Position numbers and translations under genes: made by a program
Assembly: GCF_000003815.2 (NCBI RefSeq)
Contig: NC_049982.1
Span: 26,306,490-26,370,489, forward strand
DNA length: 64,000 nucleotides
Origin: Branchiostoma floridae
Lineage: Eukaryota > Chordata > Leptocardii > Amphioxiformes > Branchiostomatidae
Direction: 5' to 3'
Shown here: positions 36,701 to 46,900 of the stretch, piece after piece
How positions within the stretch are numbered: the first letter of the stretch is position 1
Layout: the number at the start of each line of letters is the position of its first letter
Notes under the pieces: model-generated
Databases searched by the model: none
Seen by the model: the letters and a program-made list of their open reading frames with translations, nothing else
Told to the model about the DNA's origin: nothing

Positions 36701-37878
36701 TAGAAGAATTCAATTCAAAAATGGGCAAAACAACACTAAACTCTAGCAGGGGAAACTGCATTAACCTTTACAGCCAACACAAATATTGTTTTTGAGTACC
36801 TTTAAGATACTGTGTAACACTAACAGTTAAACCTGTACAGGTATCCACCTCTTGGTGAGGACCACACTAGTAGTCTTAATAATTTTCCTATTGACAAGCA
36901 TTAAGAATCTTGAGTTGACCACCTGTCCACAAAGGTCAGCTTTGTCAAAGTTTGTGTGGTTGTCTTGGGCAGTTTTGACTGTACACAAATAAGACGTGTT
37001 ACCTTAAGTGTAAAATATCGGCTTTAAATTGCACCTACATATAAATCCTCTTACATCTTACCTTTGAACTTGGTGTATACCCCTTCTACCGGATCATAGG
37101 CCACCATGCATGGCCACCACGGGTGTCCGCTCACTTTTCCCCACACCAAGTCCCCTACCAACCACTTGGGGGGCATTCTCTCTTCCAGGGCCTGTAGATT
37201 TAGAAAACCTTTTGGGTGGCTAGCCGCCGGTAATACCGGGGTACCGACATCCGGAGTTGTCAACGCAATGGCAGAACTGGGATGGTCTATTGCAGGAGTG
37301 GAGGGGTCAGTAGCTTTCTTTTTTCGTCCCCGTTTGCCTTTCTTTCCTGGCGGACTTTGCTTGCTCGTGACTTCTTGCGTTTGATCGTCATTGTCCGTTG
37401 TTTCCATCAACCTTTTCTTCCGTTTCTTGCTGGGCCCCGCGGCCTCCTCGGGACTGCTTCCGTCCGACAGCAGGGACGACGTCAGCTTCTCGCGGCCGCG
37501 TAGAAACGTCCTCTTGATCTTAAGTTTGATTTCTGGGGAGCCCGAGGGACGGTCTGATTCCGGACTGCTTTTGTCTTCCATGGAGATAGCTGCCCCCCCT
37601 TCTGGTTGTGAAGGGGACGTGGCCAACTCGTTTTCAACACTGCTTTGCTCATCTTTGAGTGGCGATAACGTACTCTTTGCTGCATCCTCTTCAGTCAGCA
37701 TGTTGACTGGAGGAAGCACAGTCTGCACCCCTGCCATGTCCTGGACAGGGTTTGCTGCCAGCGGATTCAGATTCGGATCAAAGAACGTGTCCGCAAAGTT
37801 GGCACCAGATTTGCCATCCAGTGGCAGGTCCGCTATGCTTTTGGATGGGAGGTCGTTTGCAATCGGAGGGGTGTTCAT
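21167..37878 (-). CDS. NSD2: NSD-family histone H3 lysine-36 methyltransferase, 16 coding exons
   Basis: Nuclear SET-domain enzyme that adds methyl groups to H3K36 (known for the family). Exons 5' to 3': 37878-37062, 35878-35343, 34601-34391, 33883-33807, 32942-32681, 31855-31649, 31029-30847, 28798-28639, 28110-27902, 27061-26949, 25654-25382, 24823-24651, 23423-23338, 23166-23060, 22622-22415, 21741-21167. They sum to 4197 nt (1398 aa) with every junction in phase; human NSD2 is 1365 aa. Domains by residue: PWWP1 235-320, HMG-like 455-501, PHD1 592-632, PHD2/3 639-750, PHD4 757-800, PWWP2 806-880, AWS 946-987, SET 988-1111, post-SET to about 1135, PHD5/C5HCH 1160-1250, basic tail. The ATG at 37878 has an in-frame TAG 12 bases upstream. 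Probably the single pre-duplication NSD (orthologous to NSD1/2/3), so the symbol is approximate; the HMG box makes it most NSD2-like. Confidence 0.93.
22415..22622 (-). CDS. NSD2: NSD coding exon 15 (PHD5)
   Basis: Residues 1139-1207. A basic stretch, then [18 protein letters not shown] and AYHLTC, the C-terminal PHD finger. Phase 1 donor ACG/gtatgg. Confidence 0.93.
23060..23166 (-). CDS. NSD2: NSD coding exon 14 (catalytic Tyr and post-SET)
   Basis: Residues 1103-1138. [14 protein letters not shown] contains the conserved catalytic tyrosine (about 1110); [13 protein letters not shown] provides the post-SET zinc ligands. Confidence 0.93.
23338..23423 (-). CDS. NSD2: NSD coding exon 13 (SET, cofactor and zinc region)
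   Basis: 86 nt. The split codon restores [10 protein letters not shown], then [18 protein letters not shown]. Enters in phase 2 and leaves in phase 1. Confidence 0.93.
23711..24608. repeat. 43-bp minisatellite, about 21 copies, inverted relative to array 1
   Basis: Units of 43 bp read CACTGTGTGTGGATGGTGTT, then CTGCACCAGGGACAGGTGTGTTT. This is the reverse complement of the 17525-19362 unit apart from a few fixed changes. The right third has diverged subtypes (GCATTAAGGACGTATGTG). It lies in the NSD intron between exons 12 and 13, ending about 40 bp from the exon-12 donor. Confidence 0.97.
24651..24823 (-). CDS. NSD2: NSD coding exon 12 (SET core)
   Basis: Residues 1017-1073. [27 protein letters not shown] and SRFMNH are SET-core motifs. 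The NHS motif is split across the intron that holds the second minisatellite. The residues before SRF are KANM, where other NSD proteins have KGNY. Confidence 0.94.
24891..25120. mobile_element. Diverged MITE copy in an NSD intron
   Basis: AAGGTTAAACATCCAGATAA at the left, and TTTCCAAAATCATATACATA with TTACTTGAGTAACTACTTT at the right, match the two ends of the element at 28848-29164. Confidence 0.55.
25382..25654 (-). CDS. NSD2: NSD coding exon 11 (AWS domain and start of SET)
   Basis: Residues 926-1016. The AWS cysteines begin [12 protein letters not shown] and run to [10 protein letters not shown]; then [20 protein letters not shown] opens SET. Confidence 0.94.
25914..26479. mobile_element. 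hAT-like element with 8-bp target duplication
   Basis: Inverted ends AGAGCTGTGTACC and GGTACACAGCCCT bound a 566-bp element without transposase. AGTGAACT lies at both borders (25906-25913 and 26480-26487), an exact 8-bp duplication as expected for hAT transposition. The interior is rich in ACAGGTCCGGACCTGAA-type palindromes, like the elements at 15590 and 17058. Confidence 0.85.
26949..27061 (-). CDS. NSD2: NSD coding exon 10 (linker before AWS)
   Basis: Residues 888-925. A charged helical linker with [10 protein letters not shown], matching the KPPPYKHIK region of NSD2. Ends in phase 0. Confidence 0.9.
27340..27470 (-). mobile_element. SINE fragment
   Basis: On the minus strand a B-box-like GTTTGAATCCTGG is followed by AGCTGTCCTTACAACAGGAC, matching the body of the SINE at 2837-3112. 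Confidence 0.5.
27902..28110 (-). CDS. NSD2: NSD coding exon 9 (PWWP2)
   Basis: Residues 818-887. The split codon restores [26 protein letters not shown] is characteristic of NSD PWWP2. Confidence 0.93.
28499..28625 (-). mobile_element. tRNA-derived SINE head
   Basis: On the minus strand, A-box-like GTGGTCAGTGTAG and B-box GGGTTCAAGTCCC are about 45 bp apart, followed by a non-tRNA body. Immediately next to NSD coding exon 8. Confidence 0.6.
28639..28798 (-). CDS. NSD2: NSD coding exon 8 (PHD4 and start of PWWP2)
   Basis: Residues 765-817. [18 protein letters not shown] and TWFCRDC complete PHD4; VWVKLGTYR begins PWWP2. The codon for Arg is split (phase 2). Confidence 0.93.
28848..29164. 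mobile_element. MITE with about 60-bp terminal inverted repeats
   Basis: GATACGCC...CAGTTACTCTCAAGCAACTG then GATATAATTTTGGAAAACGG at the left is mirrored at the right by CCGTTTCCAAAATCATATCC and GCTTGAGTATCTG. Other copies: 24891-25120 and a half copy at 16988. Confidence 0.7.
30195..30300 (+). mobile_element. Possible SINE head with A-box-like motif
   Basis: CTGTGGCTCAGTTGGTCCGA resembles an A box, but no good B box follows at the right distance. Weak call; not a tRNA gene. Confidence 0.25.
30591..30769. mobile_element. Dispersed TIR repeat (copy 1)
   Basis: Begins TACAGTCAAACCTGTCTGAA and ends GGCAGTTTTGACC, inverted-repeat-like ends. The middle GTGGCTACCTGTCCACATAG recurs in related form at 31381-31637 and 36821-36983. 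Confidence 0.6.
30847..31029 (-). CDS. NSD2: NSD coding exon 7 (PHD3 and start of PHD4)
   Basis: Residues 704-764. [14 protein letters not shown] and [16 protein letters not shown] match the corresponding NSD segment; the last Cys pair opens PHD4. Confidence 0.92.
31381..31637. mobile_element. Dispersed TIR repeat (copy 2)
   Basis: AGTCAAGCCTGTACACGTGA at the left and CAACTTTGACAGT at the right; the core ATCTGTCCACATAGACC is shared with the other two copies. Abuts NSD exon 6. Confidence 0.55.
31649..31855 (-). CDS. NSD2: NSD coding exon 6 (PHD2)
   Basis: Residues 635-703. [23 protein letters not shown] and [12 protein letters not shown] are the zinc ligands of PHD2. Phase 1 at both ends. 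Confidence 0.93.
32681..32942 (-). CDS. NSD2: NSD coding exon 5 (PHD1)
   Basis: Residues 548-634. A Ser-rich acidic leader, then [20 protein letters not shown] and CDEC, the first PHD finger of NSD proteins. Confidence 0.93.
33198..33297. other. Assembly gap (100 N)
   Basis: Exactly 100 Ns, the usual placeholder for a gap of unknown size, in the NSD intron between coding exons 4 and 5. Both flanking junctions are phase 0, so a missing exon of any multiple of three bases would leave no trace. Confidence 0.98.
33807..33883 (-). CDS. NSD2: NSD coding exon 4 (basic linker)
   Basis: 77 nt encoding a Lys/Pro-rich linker with PPSPKKRKT, a nuclear-localisation-like sequence. It enters in phase 1 and leaves in phase 0, with donor AAAG/gtagag. 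Confidence 0.75.
34391..34601 (-). CDS. NSD2: NSD coding exon 3 (HMG-box-like domain)
   Basis: Residues 452-521. [20 protein letters not shown], then [13 protein letters not shown], aligns with the HMG box of vertebrate NSD2. Ends in phase 1. Confidence 0.9.
34849..35159. mobile_element. hAT-like element, CAGGGCTCGAAATAC ends
   Basis: Left end CAGGGCTCGAAATACCTG; right end AGTATTTCGAGCCCTG. The five bases GTATT flank both ends. The interior repeats TGCAGGTA several times. A 91-bp relative lies at 52316-52406. Confidence 0.75.
35343..35878 (-). CDS. NSD2: NSD coding exon 2 (second half of PWWP1 and basic linker)
   Basis: Residues 273-451. [16 protein letters not shown] completes PWWP1; the rest is a helical AAEEA segment and Lys-rich nuclear-localisation-like stretches. 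Ends in phase 0. Confidence 0.93.
36496..36519 (-). CDS. Candidate 24-nt in-frame microexon within PWWP1
   Basis: On the minus strand a pyrimidine-rich tract ending GCTACAG precedes 24 nt, followed by donor GTATAG. Inserted between coding exons 1 and 2 (both phase 1) it would add EASEEEWS without a frame change. The main reading (exon 1 to exon 2) already aligns with other NSD proteins, so this would be an alternative exon, if real. Confidence 0.35.
36821..36983. mobile_element. Dispersed TIR repeat (copy 3)
   Basis: AACAGTTAAACCTGTACAGG at the left; GGGCAGTTTTGACTGTAC at the right; the core ACCACCTGTCCACAAAGG is shared with copies at 30591 and 31381. Confidence 0.6.
37062..37878 (-). CDS. 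NSD2: NSD coding exon 1 (N-terminus and first half of PWWP1)
   Basis: Residues 1-272, then one base (phase 1). Low-complexity acidic and Lys/Arg-rich sequence leads into PWWP1, with the motif HPWWP at 252-256. The donor is AAAG/gtaagatg. Confidence 0.93.
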
Positions 37879-40800
37879 GATGATTTGCTATCTTATATTG
37901 TCAACCTTGCTGTCATAGAGCATACCTAATGTTGGCTACAACTGCATGTCATCTGTGAATAGAACAACACAAAGAATTTGTTATAGCAATGAGATAGTCC
38001 CTGACAGAATTTTGTCAAAAAATGTGAAATGAATTATCATTCTCTTCTCATGGACATGCATCACTTAGATACTGTAAATTTGTATATTTTCAGCGGTTTT
38101 ATTTTGTAAATTGTAGTATGAGGAAAGGAGGTTTCAGCTATGTTTGTGGTTGTAAAGAATTTTCAGTACAATACAAAGGGAATGCATATTCTCGGTGTCA
38201 AGAATTTGTGTAGAGGTTACAATATGAAAATAAAATCACAGCGAAAGTTTTAAGGTTTACACCTGCATGTCCGTGTACATATTTTAGTTGGCAGAAAAAG
38301 AGTCATTTTCCCTTGATACATTTTTCTGCAGCAACATCCTGCTTCATACAAAAACAAATATTACATGTGGATGATGCCAATCAACATATAATTTTCAGTC
38401 AATTAAGCTTAGACAACTAAATGGACTAATGCATGAAACTACAGGGAAAAAAAAAAGAATGAAGTATGCAAATTCAGCATTGCTCTTAAGTCCTGTTTGG
38501 GATGGTAAATTGGTGCCACTAACCTGAAAATTAAGGAGCACGGACAAAGCTAAAGTTTACAACGTAATCTAGACAAACCTGGGACTAAAGATAATTCAAT
38601 GAGGGTAATTGGCCGAAAGTAACATACAAGTTTAAGAGTGACATACTTGAAATACATGTTACGTCTTGTAATTTTGTACCCTGAAAAAATATAATCTCCT
38701 GCAATTTTTTAATCTTACAAAACTGATGGCAGTTTACAACTCTCTCGACTGAAGTTGGAGAATGGAAACCTATCCCAAATAATTACTTTGCGGCCATATT
38801 TACACCTGGTATTCAACTGGACTACAGGAAGAGTAGTGATGTCCAAACCAAACCAAACATGTTCATGTATATAATTTAGAAAAAGTAAGGAGGTTGAGTT
38901 TTTTTAACCTCCTTGGAAAAAAGGGAACGAAATATGCAGCGTTTAATTATAAACATGTAGGCCATGTGAGTCATTGTGAGACATCCACAGGGGACAAGTT
39001 TGGGATCTGTTCTTTCTCTTCTTCTAATTGCTGCACACAGACTTGGAGAATTTCAAGACAGACTAGGGGATCATGTTTTGGTGATTCATGAGAAAGGACA
39101 GTGGACAACATTGCCCAGTAGTGCTATATTAGGCATCAGAAATACCTGCACAGTTACAATTTTTACCTGCACTAACAAATGTGTAGGCCGTATTTACTAG
39201 GGCCCTGTAACCATCCTCAAAAATGATATTGTTTTCCTTCAACCTCAGAGTTTTCCTGTTATTGACCAACGCCGTATTTATATGTAACTAAAAAATAGGT
39301 CCTGTAACCTAGTATGAAGGCCGATGTTGGTCTCTCAAAGCCAATACTACAAACATTATTTGTTTGCAACATTACAAAGGGCCACTCCCTACCACTACCA
39401 GTGTGGCCTATGGCCTACAATTGAAGATGATTTTCATACAGAAAAGACAACTCACTTGGAATCCCAAGCTTCCGTGTGATTCAACGATTCATGAAAACGC
39501 TTCCTACCCAAGAACGTCTATTCATGCAAATAGCATACATACTAGACAAGACGTTACAAATACTTCACAGAAATACCAATTCAGTTTCACACCTTCCTTG
39601 CAACAGGTAAATTACCACATGCAATTTGTAACGGGAAAAAAAATACAACTAGTTATAACAGTACGGTGAGTTAACCCCGAGTTTAGCATATCTCTCGACT
39701 TCTGTGGTATCACAAATGTGAGGAAAAATTGATGAAATTGTGAGAGGCTTCTTTCTGTACATGGGGCATGGTGGAAAATGGTGGCCATATTGGAAACAAT
39801 TTCTCTTGCTACTACCCTAACCCCTGTTGCAGCTTCCCTTGTAAAAATTATGGCCTAAATCTTCACAAAACTACCTATAATCATTACAGTCGACTAAAAT
39901 CTAGTGATTCTGACAGAAATTTTCGATGAAAACGTCGTGGATTAGAAATTTGTACCTTGCAAGTCGCGTATGTGTGATGCAGAATGGAATCTAGCTGCCT
40001 GTGCTACCATGCCCTTCATTGTGTGTGCTACCTAATAATTTTCCTACAAAAACTGAGCGCGATTCAACACGAAATTAAAACAATTCTCAATGAACATGCT
40101 TCTAGATGGTGACTTCTAGTTGGTGGCAATCATAACACTTAGTTCTCTAGAAATTTTTTGGTGCCAATGATTTGATTGCCTTCTGAAAAAAATGCACACA
40201 GTTCTTTGCAACCATGTTTCTGAAGACCTCACTCCTGGAGTTCAGCATGGACCCTGAGCAGCCGTATATGATCAAAATCACCAAAAATATTGGTACAGTT
40301 CATACAAATAATAACGGTTATGAATACGGGTTAACGATAAGTGTGAGGAAGAGAGGAAATGGTAAAAAAATGTTCTCACAAAGTTTGGAGGTCTTTCTTG
40401 CAGGGTTGACCCTCACGAGCCATGTTCGACTTGGCCACGCTCGGCACACCTCGCTGATCGGCGCCAAAATAACGCACCCTGATTGGTCACGATCTTCGAA
40501 TTAGGCACTGCCGAAAATTACCGAACATGCCCGAACACTCCATATCCCGCGCTACATTGGGAGATTCTAACGTCTCCAATTAGTAGGGGAGATATATATA
40601 AGATGTTTAAAAATAACCCTTCTCTTTCATGAACTCTCGACGTCTCATCTCAAAATACAATATTATATTTATAATGTTATAAATTAGGTCAATTCTATGC
40701 ATAAAATAATTTTTACGTTGCGAAATTGTATATAGAAATATATTAAGTAAAAATAAGTACCCCTTTTAATAGATGGTATCATTCACGCTTGCTCAGTAAG

Positions 40801-40891
40801 TTCTTGACCTGTCTTGACCTACCCGGCATCCAGAAAAAAGCCAATGATTATGTATTACTCCATACACTAGTCAACGGAACCATCGCGAAAA
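37879..40891. promoter_or_regulatory. Divergent intergenic region between NSD and LETM1
   Basis: 3.0 kb separates the two start codons, which fire outward. The NSD 5' untranslated region probably includes at least one further exon here. At 40460-40469 GGCGCCAAAA resembles an E2F site, and an inverted CCAAT (GATTGG) lies at 40481. TATA-like sequence is everywhere in this A/T-rich DNA, so start sites cannot be fixed by eye. A short inverted repeat (AAGGAGGTT / AACCTCCTT) lies near 38888-38913. Confidence 0.45.
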
Positions 40892-40967
40892 ATGTCAAAT
40901 TTGCTTTGTAGCAGCGGTGTTAGACTGAGAGCGCTTCCGGTCACAACTCACGCATGTTGTGGAAGAG
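40892..40967 (+). CDS. LETM1: LETM1 coding exon 1 (mitochondrial presequence)
   Basis: Encodes residues 1-25 starting [17 protein letters not shown]; donor GAAGAG/gtaggc, phase 1. Supported by the upstream in-frame stop and the targeting-like composition; no homology can be expected here. Confidence 0.7.
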
Positions 40968-43900
40968 GTAGGCTCCTATATATTCTCCTTATTAAGGATA
41001 ATTTGTTGACATTTTGAACGTTTTTACCCCTTGCCTTGTCACCATGCGCTGGTCTCACCCCCCTTCCCATGATTTTCGACTTGCCGACCCAAATAAAAGA
41101 CACCTTGCTGGTATAGCAACCACAGAAATATCGCGTATAATATTGTGTGATATCTATATCTATTTGGAAGAATATAACTCTCGTATGATTCTAAAAAAAA
41201 GTTGTATGTCGAATGGTTTACTTTATGAGGCATTAAATCGCGACCGGGCTCACATGACTCGGTTTTCGTCACCACGGGAGATGCCAACATGTCCAAACGC
41301 CGGAGGGGCGTTCCAAAAGCCTTTTTTTGAGCGGAATTTTCCACAAAATTTCATTAAACAATTACGATGCAGAAATTGACATAAAAAAGTAGAGGTATTG
41401 AATGTTTTCTTTTTATTAATCATGAGCTTGGAACTACGTAATTGACCCAGAAAATGTGACACATACTTTTAATGTGAAGGTTGCTTACCTCATCCGGTCA
41501 ACTTTGGAATGAATTATGAAATATGATGAAACAAAATCTCATGTAAGCACCTTCACGGTACTGAGTGGGCATGTGCAGTGACAGTAAATTGTAAGTAATG
41601 TGTCAAAGGTGAAGGTCGCCAAACAGTACTCATTTCGGCCCTTGTCGCCATTTGCATAACGATGTGATTTGTTTATGTCTCAGGGGCCTTCACTTTTGAC
41701 ATATTACCCATAAATTTCTGTCGCAACCAAGGAGGTAAAAAATCTGATTTTTAACCTCCTTGGTCGCAACACATGCTAAATCGGAACAGTGAACATACCT
41801 AATACCTATATTAATAATTGAAGCAAGGTCGATGTGACCCTACTTGTTTTTTTTGTCAGCTATTTTCCTAAGGGCGCTACATATGTCAGGGGACAGTACC
41901 CAGGAGCTTTGGGCTTTGAGCCAGACACCCCACCGTTGCGCTATGCAATGGGATATTTTTTGTAACGTGCGAGAGTGATATTTTATGTGTGGTGCATTGT
42001 TCTCCACTTGTAAATATTGTATTATGGCAATCCAAATAAAATTTAATCAAATATTGATGGATGGCACTGTGATGCTGTGTTCTCAGTTGGAAAATGCATT
42101 GACAGGATCAGTGGAGGATACACAATCATTGATAATAGCTATGAATTCCTAAATGTTGTTTTTTTTCATTTCTTTTTTACCATCTAGGTATAGGTAGCAA
42201 GTCTCTTCATCTTGGACAAGCAACATCAAGAGGATCTAGGAAAATAAGGTAAATGTTTTCTTTGTGCTGATCTGAAACAGTGTTTTTTATTTCATCTTAA
42301 AAGTCATTCTCTTTTTAGCTATAGTCAGACCTAGATAAATGGGAACTTAACAGACAGGTGTTCAGTTTCTTCTGAAAAGGGTTTCGTAAAATATACTTTT
42401 AATTTTGTTGCGTTTGCAACGAAAGATCCGTTGTGCCAGTACTCTCAACTTTTACCGTTTTGCCGGCAGGTATCATCTACGGTCAGACCTGACCCCATTG
42501 GCTCCTTGGTCTGTACCTCGACCAATCAGCAGCAGCTTTCACGGCTTACCCGACCACAGGAAAGGCGGACACAGTATCGGTGCGTACTCACACACGACTC
42601 CAACTCTTGTCCTCGTAAACTTTTCTCCCTTCGGAACTGTTCCCAAGTCCGTGTGGATAAGACACTTTCATGGTGACGTCCCACAGCAAGGCGGAAAAGC
42701 AGAGTCTAAAGTAGAACAGTCGGTCAAAGCTTTGAAAGAAAAGGGGAAACAGAAGGCTGCCGAGCCGGAGCCACCGTTTGTCACTTCTCCCGGGAAGGAA
42801 TTGGTCGTTCCGCGGAAGTCGCTATGGGTGCGGTTCGTGGAGGAGGTGAAGCACTATTATCACGGTTTCCGTCTGCTGTTTCTGGACTTCAAGGTGGCCG
42901 CGAGACTCTTCTTCAAGATGTGGAAAGGAATTTCCCTGACACGCAGGGAGTACAGACAGGTTAGTGAGGAATTGTGAACTGTGAAATATTTGTTACCTCT
43001 GCCTTATATTTTTGGTCGTGTGTATATATGTGTGTGTGTGGACGACCAGCATAACTCGAGAACGCCAGGATGGATCTTATCCATATTCAGTATGTGGGTA
43101 GGTCTTGATGAGACCTGGAACCTGAAAGGATGAGATTTTGGGCCCCCAAGTGGCTTGTTAGCAGCTTGTTACGGTATTGCAGCAGAACATTCTATTTTGA
43201 TATCTTGAGTTTTGGACATGCTGTGGTACTAGTAGTGATTTTTGAGGTTTTTGGTGTATGGCTTTTGGGGCTGAGAGTAAGTTGTGTAGGTTTTGGCCCC
43301 AGCGGCTTGTTTTTGAACTGCAGGGGCCGGTTAGATTTTAAACTTTAAAGGGAATAACTCATGAAGGAGCTGACAGATCATCATGATTTTTGGTATGTAG
43401 ATAGTTTTAGTGATGCTTCATACGGTTACACTTTAATTATGCAAATCAGAAGCTATTTTTCATAATTAATGAGTAATTTGTTTAAACCCTCTCAGTTCCA
43501 TGAAAGGACTATTGTGACATATGATATTTGGAACTGAGGAAGAGAAGATCATTGATGTATAAATATTATGCAGATGAAGACCTAATTCGCATAATCAATG
43601 ATAAAATACTATAAATAATCCTTTTGTGGTAAATGACGGGAATATCTTCCATGTGGCATTATTACAGGTGAGCATCATCAAACATTTATTATGCAAATGA
43701 GAACCTCATTTACATGCGCATTTGTATTGCAGTTCACTCGCACAGTGGCAGACCTGGGGCGGATCGTACCATTCTCCCTGTTCCTGATCATTCCCATGGC
43801 GGAGTTCCTCCTACCCTTCTATGTCAAGCTCTTCCCAGGCCTCATGCCGTCCACTTTTGAAGACAAAAAGACGAAGGTACCTTGTCTACCGTTTCTAATT

Positions 43901-46900
43901 TTCTATCTTTTATGCAAATTGAACCCATTATCAAAATGCTCCCACCGTTGATGGCATTAGTGTTCTACATATCTCCTGTTTATCTCCTGTTTTTAATCCT
44001 TAAACTGCCAAACCCGGATATATCCGGCACACATATACATGCCCTGTGTGCCGCACCCGGATATATCTGGGATAGCGTATTTGCACGTGTAGCTCGTGAA
44101 CCCCGGAAGTTAGGGACTTCGGCGTTGTTCGGGGGTTTCTTTTGGGAGGTCAGCGGCCAACCCTGGCACTGATAGCATTTTATAAGGCTGAAACTCTGGC
44201 AGTTTAAGGATTAAGATTTATAATACCTTAGATGTATGTACTATGATTAAGCGGACGTATTTCTATAGACCGATTCTGATAGTCCATCATAGATAACAGA
44301 ACAACCCATGTCCGAATGGCAATTAGCATTTCAACCTATGAGAGTGTGGCCCAAATTCTTGCTTTCTTATGTTTTTAATTATTTTGCATTTTTACATTTT
44401 GACAGAGGTGGGTACGGTCATGGCCCATGGGTTCCTGTTTGTTGTTTACCAAGTGTTTGTATGAAATTGTTGCTGCAGGATGAAAGGTTGCGCCAGCAGC
44501 TGCGTACTCGCCTGGACACAGCGCGCTTTCTGCTGAAGACGATGGAAGAGTTACCCGTAGAGACGCGGAGGCGGAGCTCGGGCAGGAAGTCTGTGGAGGA
44601 CTTCATACAGTTCATGGACAGGGTCAGGACTGGTCCATTATTTTTTTGTCGAGGGGGAGGCTTATAGAATTTGCACTAGTCTTTTGACGATTACAGAAAA
44701 TTAGCAATGAAACTTTATCAGTTCCTGAACTGTCAAAGTCTTTATGCCTGATATGCTCAAAGCAATAGACAGAATAAGTTCATACCGTATCATGCGTCTA
44801 CTTTCTTCGAGCAATCCCTCCTGAATTTGCCATTACTACTAAGCATTTCCGTTAAGCTGTTAAGCTTTGCCAGGATCACCCCATGCAAACCCTTGCTAAT
44901 CTGATTTTATTTGTTTTCTACAGCTGCGTCAGAGTGGTGAGCCTGCCCCTACTGAGGAGATCCTGAAGTACTCCAAGCTGTTTGAGGATGAGATGACACT
45001 AGACAACATGGAGCACCCATCCCTGGTGGCACTGTGTAAGCTCCTACAGCTCCAGCCAATAGGAACCAACAACTTCCTGCGCTTCCAGCTCAGGATGAGG
45101 CTCAGGACGATAAAGGCAGATGACAAGGTTGGTCAAAACATTCAAGTCTAGCAAGTGAAAATGATAAAAAAGAGGGTAAGGGAACTCTGTAACCTTTTGG
45201 GGGCTGTAGGTGCAATGAGCTGTTATATACTGTGTCTATGGAACGGAATTGGAAGGCAGAGCCCTTTCACCTCCTTTAACCTCCCCAGCCAAAGTCTGGC
45301 ATCCATTTTTACAACTGGGTGGATATTCCCCTAACTCTTTTGGACAATCACAGTGAACAGCAAACCAAATGACTGCACTTTCTAGTATTGTTCAGTTGAA
45401 CAAATATTCAAATTTCTTGGTCCAGTAGCAGGGTCCCCTGGACTACGCATGCTACATTTGGAGGGTATATGCATGTCACATTTGGAAGTATTTCAGAAAA
45501 AAAACATGAATAAAAATGTTGAGAAGGTATATGTAGTAAGAGAATGTTTGAGAATTTTAATGATTTTGGTGAAATTTCATCTATTTCTTCAGATGATCCA
45601 GAGAGATGGCATCAACACCCTGACAGCCAATGAGCTGCAGGTGGCGTGCCGTGCGCGGGGGATGCGAGCCCTGGGGATGTCTGAGGACCGGCTGAGGTTC
45701 CAGCTGTCCCAGTGGCTGGACCTGCACCTGAACGAGGAGCTACCCACGTCCCTCCTGCTGCTGTCCCGTGTGCTGTACCTCCCCGATAACCTGCCAGCTA
45801 CAGACCAGCTGCAGGCCACGCTGTCCGTCCTGCCAGAGTCCATTGTAAGTCACGGTTTCTTCATCACGAAAACTTCAGAAACTTAACTCCAAATACTTTT
45901 CCCATCAATTGAATTATGTTCAGGGCTGTTTCTAGTGTTAAATTTTGGTCTGTCCCACTCATTCATTGTTTGGGAGCCTATGTTGATAATTGTCCTCGTT
46001 AAATCTGTCATTTTAAACTTACAAAAGTGCAGTTTTTCAATGTTATGTCAGGAAATTCAGATTTTTCATGCCAATGGAGAAGCACATTTCTATCGTTAGA
46101 AGGAGGGGCGGGTCCTGGAAACAGTCCTTATTAAATCATTATATATCGTTGGAATTATTATATACAATTGGAATTCTTGTTTATTACCATTTATGTTGTC
46201 TTAGGTTCTTGTTTATCTTTTACTGATGTTGAATATGTGGAATGAGATATGCTTGATTGAAATCAAATGGTCAAAATTGATATTTCAGTACTTTTCTTAA
46301 ATCTTAAGTGAGCGTTTGCCTTGAATCTTTCCTACAATAGGACTAAAAAGAATATTTCTACTTTCTCCAGGAAAAAACAGCTCGGTTGAAGATCGCGGAA
46401 GCGGAGGGCGCGGTGGACAACAAGACAAAGCTGGATGTGATCCGTGCTGAGGAGGAGGCCATTCAAAAGGAGCTGGAGGAGAGGAAGGCTGAGGAGATGG
46501 AGAGAGAGGAGCAGGAGAGGAAAAAGGTAAGGCTGAGGAGATGGAGAGAGAGGAGCAGGAGAGGAGAAAGGTAGAGCTGAGGAGATGGAGAGAGAGGAGC
46601 AGGAGAGGAAAAAAGTAAGGCTGAGGAGATGGAGAGAGAGGAGCAGGAGAGGAAAAAGGTAAGGCTGAGGAGATGGAGAGAGAGGAGCAGGAGAGGAGAA
46701 AGGTAGAGCTGAGGAGATGGAGAGAGAGGAGCAGGAGAGGAAAAAGGTAAGGCTGAGGAGATGGAGAGAGAGGAGCAGGAGAGGAAAAAGGTAAGGCTGA
46801 GGAGATGGAGAGAGAGGAGCAGGAGAGGAGAAAGGTAGAGCTGAGGAGATGGAGAGAGAGGAGCAGGAGAGGAAAAAAGTAAGGCTGAGGAGATGGAGAG

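Noticed and set aside
40214-40504. 96-codon frame with ATG in the NSD-LETM1 intergenic region
   Set aside because: No domain, no splice partner and low-complexity surroundings; length is within chance.
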